The translations under genes were made by a program, and so were the position numbers. Positions 40,179 to 44,520 of a DNA stretch of 44,520 nucleotides are shown here, piece after piece (the first letter of the stretch is position 1; the number at the start of each line of letters is the position of its first letter). The notes under the pieces were generated by a model. The model was not told where the DNA came from, ran no database searches, and saw only the letters and a program-made list of their open reading frames with translations. Source of the stretch: 66-474 sp039923855 (GTDB lineage: Bacteria > Pseudomonadota > Gammaproteobacteria > Xanthomonadales > Rhodanobacteraceae); assembly GCA_039923855.1 (NCBI GenBank), contig JBDTBW010000067.1:1-44520 (forward strand). The letters are read 5' to 3'.

Positions 40179-42182
40179 ATGATCATCCGTTGCGTGGTTG
40201 CCGCGTTGATCCTGTGTGCCGCGGCGCCGCTGTCGCACGCCGCCGATCCGGTGTCGTTTTCGGATCTCGCGCGGCATGCGCAATTCAGGGACGTCAAGAT
40301 TTCGCCGGATGGCGCGCACCTGGCCGCGACCTCGGTGCTGAAGAACGGCCAGACCATCCTGACGCTGGTCGATCTCGGCAACAAAAAGGGCGTCAGCATC
40401 AATCCGCGCCAGAACGAGGACGTGCTGGATTTCTGGTGGGCCTCGCCCACACGCGTGCTCTACACCGAAGCCGAGCACGACGGCGGCTGGGACGCGCCGA
40501 TCGCGACCGGCGAGTTGTACGGCGTGAATGCCGACGGCGGCAGCGCCGAGATGCTGTACGGTTATCGCAAGACCGGCATGGAAACCGGTACGCATATCCA
40601 GCACGCCACCGCCGAATACGGCAGTGCGCAATATCTCTCGCGTATCGCCGGCGATCCCGATCATGTGCTGGTGCAGATCACCGACTGGGAAGCGTCCGGC
40701 ACAGCCGGCGCGTTCACGGCGGTCTACAAGATGGACGTGCGCGACGGACGCAAGGTCAAGCTCGCCATCGCGCCCATGCGCGAAGCGGATTACCTCGCCG
40801 ATCACAAGGGCAACGTGCGTTTTGCCTACGGCGATGATCTGGGCGGCAATCGCAAGATTTATCTGCGGCCGGCTGGCGGCGGCGATTGGGAATTGCTGAG
40901 CCAGGCCGGCGCGGATCGCGACGTGCCGATCGCCTTCAGCGCGGACGACAGCTTGGTCTGGTTCACCTGTCCCGCCACCGGCGGCTTCGGCGTGTGCCGC
41001 TTCGATCCCGCTACCCGCAAGCTGACCAACGCATGGAGCAATCCGGACGTCGAAGCGGACGGTCTGGCGCAAGGCCTGGCGCGCGATTCGGTGATGGGCG
41101 TGCATTTTGTCGACGGGCGGCCTGCGCTGTCGGTATTCGACGCGTCGTCCCCGGATGCGAAGGCGCTGGTGGATTTGATGAAGCAGTATCCGGGCGAGGA
41201 CGCGCAGTTCGTGTCCGGCACCGATGACGGCGCCAAAGCCATCGCGCTGGTGCAGGCGGATGCGGATCCAGGCACGTTTTTTCTCTACGACCGCGCCAGC
41301 AACAAATTCTCGCCGCTGTTGCAGCGCGCATCGTGGATCGATCCGACCAAGATGGCCAGCAAGCAGCCGATCACGCTGACCGCGCGCGATGGTTTGAAAT
41401 TGCAAGGCTATGTCAGTTATCCGCCGGGGCAGGCGAACGCCAAACATCTGCCGATGGTGGTGTTCGTGCATGGCGGCCCCTACGGCATCCGCGACGACTG
41501 GGATTACGATGCTTACGTGCAGGCGCTGGCCACGCACGGCTATGCGGTGTTGCAGGTCAATTACCGTGGCTCCGGCGGTTACGGCTACAACTTCATCAAG
41601 GCCGGATACCACGAATGGGGCGGCAAGATGCAGGACGACGTCACCGATGCAACGCGCTGGGCGATTCAAGCGGGCATCGCCGATCCGCAACGCATCTGCA
41701 TCTACGGTGGCAGTTACGGCGGTTACGCCGCGCTGGAGGGCGCGGTCAAGGAACCCGATCTCTACAAGTGCGCGATCGGCTATGTCGGTGTTTACGACCT
41801 GCGTCTGATGTACAACAGCGGCAGCGACGCCGTTCACGACATCTACGGCAAGGATTATTTGAAGCGCACCCTCGGCACCGACATGGATGCGCTGGCGCAG
41901 CACTCGCCGATCTACCAGTTGAACAATCTGAAAGCGAAAGTGATGCTGATCGTCGGCGGCCGCGACACCCGCGTACCGGAAGTGCAGGGCAAGACCTTGC
42001 ACCAGGATTTGCTGATCCGTCATGTTCCGCACGAATGGTTGTACAAGCCAGACGAATGGCACGGCTTCTACAACGAGGACAACATCACGGAACTCTTCAC
42101 CAAGGTGGATGCGTTTCTGCAGAAGAATATCGGGACGGCCCAGACAGCCGGCGCTGCATCGGCATCCGTTGCGAGCCACTGA
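40179..42182 (+). CDS. S9-family prolyl oligopeptidase-type peptidase, exported
   Basis: A 667-residue protein. Residues 1-21 are a signal peptide (IIRCVVAALILCAAAPLSHA). A seven-bladed beta-propeller region (about 30-400) is followed by an alpha/beta hydrolase domain with nucleophile S512 in YGGSYGGYA, Asp596 in GGRDTRVP and His628 in EWHGF. FVHGGPYGIRDDWDYD is the oxyanion region. It is a periplasmic dipeptidyl/acylaminoacyl-type peptidase that trims short peptides, a family greatly expanded in Xanthomonadales. The ATG at 40179 has AGGGG six bases upstream and fits the signal peptide. It is monocistronic. Confidence 0.92.
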   Translation: MIIRCVVAALILCAAAPLSHAADPVSFSDLARHAQFRDVKISPDGAHLAATSVLKNGQTILTLVDLGNKKGVSINPRQNEDVLDFWWASPTRVLYTEAEHDGGWDAPIATGELYGVNADGGSAEMLYGYRKTGMETGTHIQHATAEYGSAQYLSRIAGDPDHVLVQITDWEASGTAGAFTAVYKMDVRDGRKVKLAIAPMREADYLADHKGNVRFAYGDDLGGNRKIYLRPAGGGDWELLSQAGADRDVPIAFSADDSLVWFTCPATGGFGVCRFDPATRKLTNAWSNPDVEADGLAQGLARDSVMGVHFVDGRPALSVFDASSPDAKALVDLMKQYPGEDAQFVSGTDDGAKAIALVQADADPGTFFLYDRASNKFSPLLQRASWIDPTKMASKQPITLTARDGLKLQGYVSYPPGQANAKHLPMVVFVHGGPYGIRDDWDYDAYVQALATHGYAVLQVNYRGSGGYGYNFIKAGYHEWGGKMQDDVTDATRWAIQAGIADPQRICIYGGSYGGYAALEGAVKEPDLYKCAIGYVGVYDLRLMYNSGSDAVHDIYGKDYLKRTLGTDMDALAQHSPIYQLNNLKAKVMLIVGGRDTRVPEVQGKTLHQDLLIRHVPHEWLYKPDEWHGFYNEDNITELFTKVDAFLQKNIGTAQTAGAASASVASH

Positions 42183-42205
42183 CGGAAAAAGAGATCAGAA
42201 AATAT

Positions 42206-42231
42206 CGTCACCCCGGCTCGCGCCGGAATGA
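42206..42231. repeat. Single family A arm (partial copy)
   Basis: CGTCACCCCGGCTCGCGCCGGAATGA is one degenerate arm. It lies between the convergent S9 peptidase and dxs stops and could act as a shared hairpin. Confidence 0.6.
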
Positions 42232-42249
42232 ATGTAGTGCGAAATTCGA

Positions 42250-44157
42250 TCAAACCGCGTTGCGCAAGACCGACGACGGCGCGGAAGCGAATTGCGGAAA
42301 GCGCTGGATGATTGAAGCGCGGATGCCGTCGGTGTCGAGGCCCGCTTCTGTCAGCAACTCTTCGCGGCTGCCGTGTTCGAGGAAGACATCGGGCAGGCCG
42401 AGTTGCAGGATCGGAACATTGACGCCGCGCGCGGCCAGCAATTCGGCCACGCCCGAACCCGCGCCGCCGGCGATCGCGTTGTCCTCCAGCGTGACCAGCG
42501 CCTCGTGCGTGCGCGCGAGTTCCAGGATCATCGTTTCGTCCAGCGGTTTGACAAAGCGCATGTTGACCACGCTGGCGTCAAGTTCGGCGCCGATGGTTTC
42601 CGCCGGTGCCACCATGCTGCCGAATGCCAGCAACGCAAGTCGCTGGCCGTGCCGGCGCCATTGTGCTTTGCCGATCGGCAGCGTGGTGAGTTCGGTTTCG
42701 ATCGCAATGCCCGGTCCGCTGCCGCGCGGATAACGCACCGCGGCGGGCCCGTCGTGGCGGAAACCGGTGGTCAACATCTGCCGGCATTCGTTCTCGTCGG
42801 CAGGCGCCATCACCAGCATGTTGGGAAGACAACGCAGATAGGTGAGATCGAAACTGCCCGCGTGGGTGGGGCCGTCCGGGCCGACCACGCCGGCGCGGTC
42901 GATCGCGAACAGCACGGGAAGATTCTGCAACGCGACATCGTGCACCAGTTGGTCGTAGGCGCGTTGCAAAAACGTCGAATAGATCGCGACCACCGGATGC
43001 GCGCCTTCGCAAGCCATGCCGGCGGCCAGCGTGACGGCGTGTTGTTCGGCGATTGCGACATCGAAATAGCGCTCCGTAAATTCGCGCGAGAACCGCACCA
43101 GACCCGAACCTTCGCGCATCGCCGGCGTAATGGCGTACAAATGCGGATCGGCCGCGGCCATGTCGCACAGCCAGTCGCCGAACACTTCGGTGTAACTGAT
43201 TTTTTTCGGCGTGTTCGAAGATTTTTTGACCAAACCCTGGTGCGGATCGAACGGACCGACCGCGTGGTACTCGATCTGCGCGCGCTCGGCGGCTTCGTAA
43301 CCTTTGCCTTTCGTCGTGACGATGTGCAGCAGTTGCGGTCCGCGCAACTGTTTCACCGTGCGCAGCGAATGCAGCAGCAGCGGCAGGTCGTGGCCGTCGA
43401 TCGGGCCGGTGTAGTGGAAACCCAATTCCTCGAACAGCGTGCTGGGCACGAACATGCCCTTGGCGTGTTCTTCCCAGCGCTTGATGAAACGCCACAGCAG
43501 CGAGCGCGGTTTCAACGCGCGTTTGGTGCGCTCGCGCCACAGGTTCAAACGTCTGCTGGCCATCAGCCGTGCCAGCATCTTGGTGGTGGCACCGACGTTC
43601 TCGGAAATCGACATGCCGTTGTCGTTCAAGATCACCAGCAGATCCGGTTCGATATCACCACCGTGGTTCAACGCTTCGAAGGCGATGCCCGCGGTCATCG
43701 CGCCGTCTCCGATAACCGCGACGACCTTGCGATCGTCACCTTTGCGCTGCGCGGCGATCGCCATGCCCAATGCTGCGGAAATCGAGGTGGACGAATGCCC
43801 GACGCCGAATGCGTCGTAATCGCTCTCGGCGCGTTTCGGAAACGGCGCCAGGCCTCCCGATTGCTTGATCGTGGTGATGCGATCGCGCCGGCCGGTCAAT
43901 ATCTTGTGCGGATAGCACTGGTGACCGACGTCCCAGACGATGCGGTCATTCGGCGTGTCGTACAGATATTGCAGCGCGACGGTGAGTTCGACCACACCCA
44001 GGCCCGCGCCGAAATGGCCGCCGACGCTGGCGACCGATTCGATCAGGTACGCGCGCAATTCGCGCGCGACTTCCGGCAAATCGGTTTCGGGCAGGCGTTT
44101 GATATCCGCGGGCGTGTTGATGCGCGACAGCAGCGGGTAGCGGGCGGGATCGATCAT
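42250..44157 (-). CDS. dxs: 1-deoxy-D-xylulose-5-phosphate synthase
   Basis: A 635-residue thiamine-diphosphate enzyme that joins pyruvate and glyceraldehyde-3-phosphate, the first step of the MEP isoprenoid pathway. The N-terminal domain has VGGHFGAGLGVVELTVAL and WDVGHQCYPHKILTGR. The TPP/Mg site is GDGAMTAG with D151 and ILNDNGMSIS. The transketolase-like middle domain shows FDVAIAEQHAVTLAAGMACEG and DRAGVVGPDGPTHAGSFDL. Length is normal. The product supplies undecaprenyl phosphate for the glycan pathways encoded nearby, among other uses. Confidence 0.96.
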   Translation of the reverse strand: MIDPARYPLLSRINTPADIKRLPETDLPEVARELRAYLIESVASVGGHFGAGLGVVELTVALQYLYDTPNDRIVWDVGHQCYPHKILTGRRDRITTIKQSGGLAPFPKRAESDYDAFGVGHSSTSISAALGMAIAAQRKGDDRKVVAVIGDGAMTAGIAFEALNHGGDIEPDLLVILNDNGMSISENVGATTKMLARLMASRRLNLWRERTKRALKPRSLLWRFIKRWEEHAKGMFVPSTLFEELGFHYTGPIDGHDLPLLLHSLRTVKQLRGPQLLHIVTTKGKGYEAAERAQIEYHAVGPFDPHQGLVKKSSNTPKKISYTEVFGDWLCDMAAADPHLYAITPAMREGSGLVRFSREFTERYFDVAIAEQHAVTLAAGMACEGAHPVVAIYSTFLQRAYDQLVHDVALQNLPVLFAIDRAGVVGPDGPTHAGSFDLTYLRCLPNMLVMAPADENECRQMLTTGFRHDGPAAVRYPRGSGPGIAIETELTTLPIGKAQWRRHGQRLALLAFGSMVAPAETIGAELDASVVNMRFVKPLDETMILELARTHEALVTLEDNAIAGGAGSGVAELLAARGVNVPILQLGLPDVFLEHGSREELLTEAGLDTDGIRASIIQRFPQFASAPSSVLRNAV

Positions 44158-44227
44158 CTGCGTATTGTTGGCTGTGCGGGCGGGCAGGGCAAGCGCGATC
44201 TTGTGAAAAACAGATAACAGGTTTTTT

Positions 44228-44339
44228 CGTCATTCCGGCGCAGGCCGGAATCCAGTGGAATGAACACAGCAAAGCACGAGGTGCGGTCGCGATTTTCCGG
44301 TGGTGTCGTTACTGGATTCCGGCCTGCGCCGGAATGGGG
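44228..44339. repeat. 112-bp element with terminal inverted repeats (family A, copy 5)
   Basis: The left arm 44228-44255 is identical to that of copy 2. The right arm 44312-44336 matches for 25 bases, then diverges. The 56-nt core aligns with the core of copy 2 without gaps. It lies between dxs and the CBS-domain gene. Confidence 0.92.
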
Positions 44340-44350
44340 ACTTCGGAAGG

Positions 44351-44520
44351 TTACGGTTGCTTGATGGCGCCAAACCTCCGCAACGTCTGCCGGATGCGGA
44401 TATGCCGGTTGGCGTCGCGCGCTTCGCGCAATCGTCGGCCGTGCGCGGCCAGCAGATCGCCGCGGGTGATGATGCCGACCAGGCGCGTGTCGTCGTGGTG
44501 CGCGACAACGATCAAGCGGC
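44351..44520 (-). CDS. CBS-domain protein, C-terminal end only (possibly a ClC-type chloride channel)
   Basis: The last 55 codons of a gene that enters from the right edge. The peptide includes RLIVVAHHDDTRLVGIITRG and DLLAAHGRRLREARDANRHI, the second half of a CBS domain (strand-strand-helix with the GIITRGDLL signature). CBS pairs sense adenosine nucleotides on many proteins; this ending is like those on bacterial ClC chloride channels or transporters, but the membrane part is outside the window. The stop TAA is at 44351-44353. Confidence 0.65.
   Translation of the reverse strand, partial: RLIVVAHHDDTRLVGIITRGDLLAAHGRRLREARDANRHIRIRQTLRRFGAIKQP

Noticed and set aside
40122..42179. A 685-codon minus-strand frame opposite the S9 peptidase.
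   Set aside because: Antisense shadow; the plus-strand product has signal peptide, propeller and catalytic triad.
42373..44217. A 614-codon plus-strand frame opposite dxs.
   Set aside because: Antisense shadow of a highly conserved dxs gene.

Overview
The window looks like chromosome of a GC-rich gammaproteobacterium of the order Lysobacterales (Xanthomonadales), most plausibly Rhodanobacteraceae. The reasons are the pilB / pilC-pilD-coaE order, an RmlB very like the Xanthomonas protein, a Nudix-thiamine-phosphate-synthase fusion, and several families of short palindromic repeats typical of that order. The genus cannot be fixed from sequence alone. No rRNA, tRNA, CRISPR array, intact insertion sequence or phage gene was seen.

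Layout. 1-4.5 kb: 5' end of a YbbA-type ABC ATPase divergent from tesA, a secreted EF-hand protein divergent from an OmpR-type response regulator with a sensor-less histidine kinase, then an exported isoaspartyl peptidase. 4.5-12.6 kb (minus strand): a MdtABC-type RND efflux operon with one fusion protein and two different permeases. 12.8-17.7 kb: a POT peptide transporter, thyA, folA, the Nudix-ThiE-like fusion and coaE. 17.7-21.8 kb (minus): the type IV pilus assembly genes pilB, pilC and pilD. 22.1-27.5 kb (plus): six tightly coupled glycan genes (GT2, GT4-like, methyltransferase, flippase-like membrane protein, methyltransferase, GT4-like). 27.5-30.7 kb (minus): a DegT sugar aminotransferase and an OafA-type acyltransferase with SGNH domain. 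30.7-35.8 kb (minus): two tandem GT-C-like membrane proteins downstream of a major pilin gene that has a clear sigma-54 promoter. 36.2-39.9 kb (plus): the dTDP-L-rhamnose operon rfbBACD. 40.2-44.2 kb: an S9 peptidase and dxs, then the 3' end of a CBS-domain protein.

Functionally, the centre of the window (17.7-39.9 kb) is a surface-structure island. It holds the pilus motor, prepilin peptidase, the pilin itself, glycosyltransferases, sugar-modifying enzymes and a nucleotide-sugar supply. The adjacency suggests pilin and/or polysaccharide glycosylation, but this is inference.

The most unusual signal is a set of palindromic repeats, normally intergenic, that lie in frame inside conserved protein genes. 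A 77-bp element with 18-nt terminal inverted repeats sits between the two domains of the Nudix fusion. A 21-nt net insertion lies in thyA seven codons after the catalytic cysteine. Composite CCCTCTCCC/GGGAGAGGG elements of about 90-120 bp sit inside rfbD and in both GT-C genes; the two GT-C genes share one insertion site and one of them carries a second. Each is read through without a stop and adds a hydrophilic peptide at a loop or linker. This resembles the protein-coding palindromic elements known from Rickettsia, but in an unrelated lineage and with several sequence families at once.
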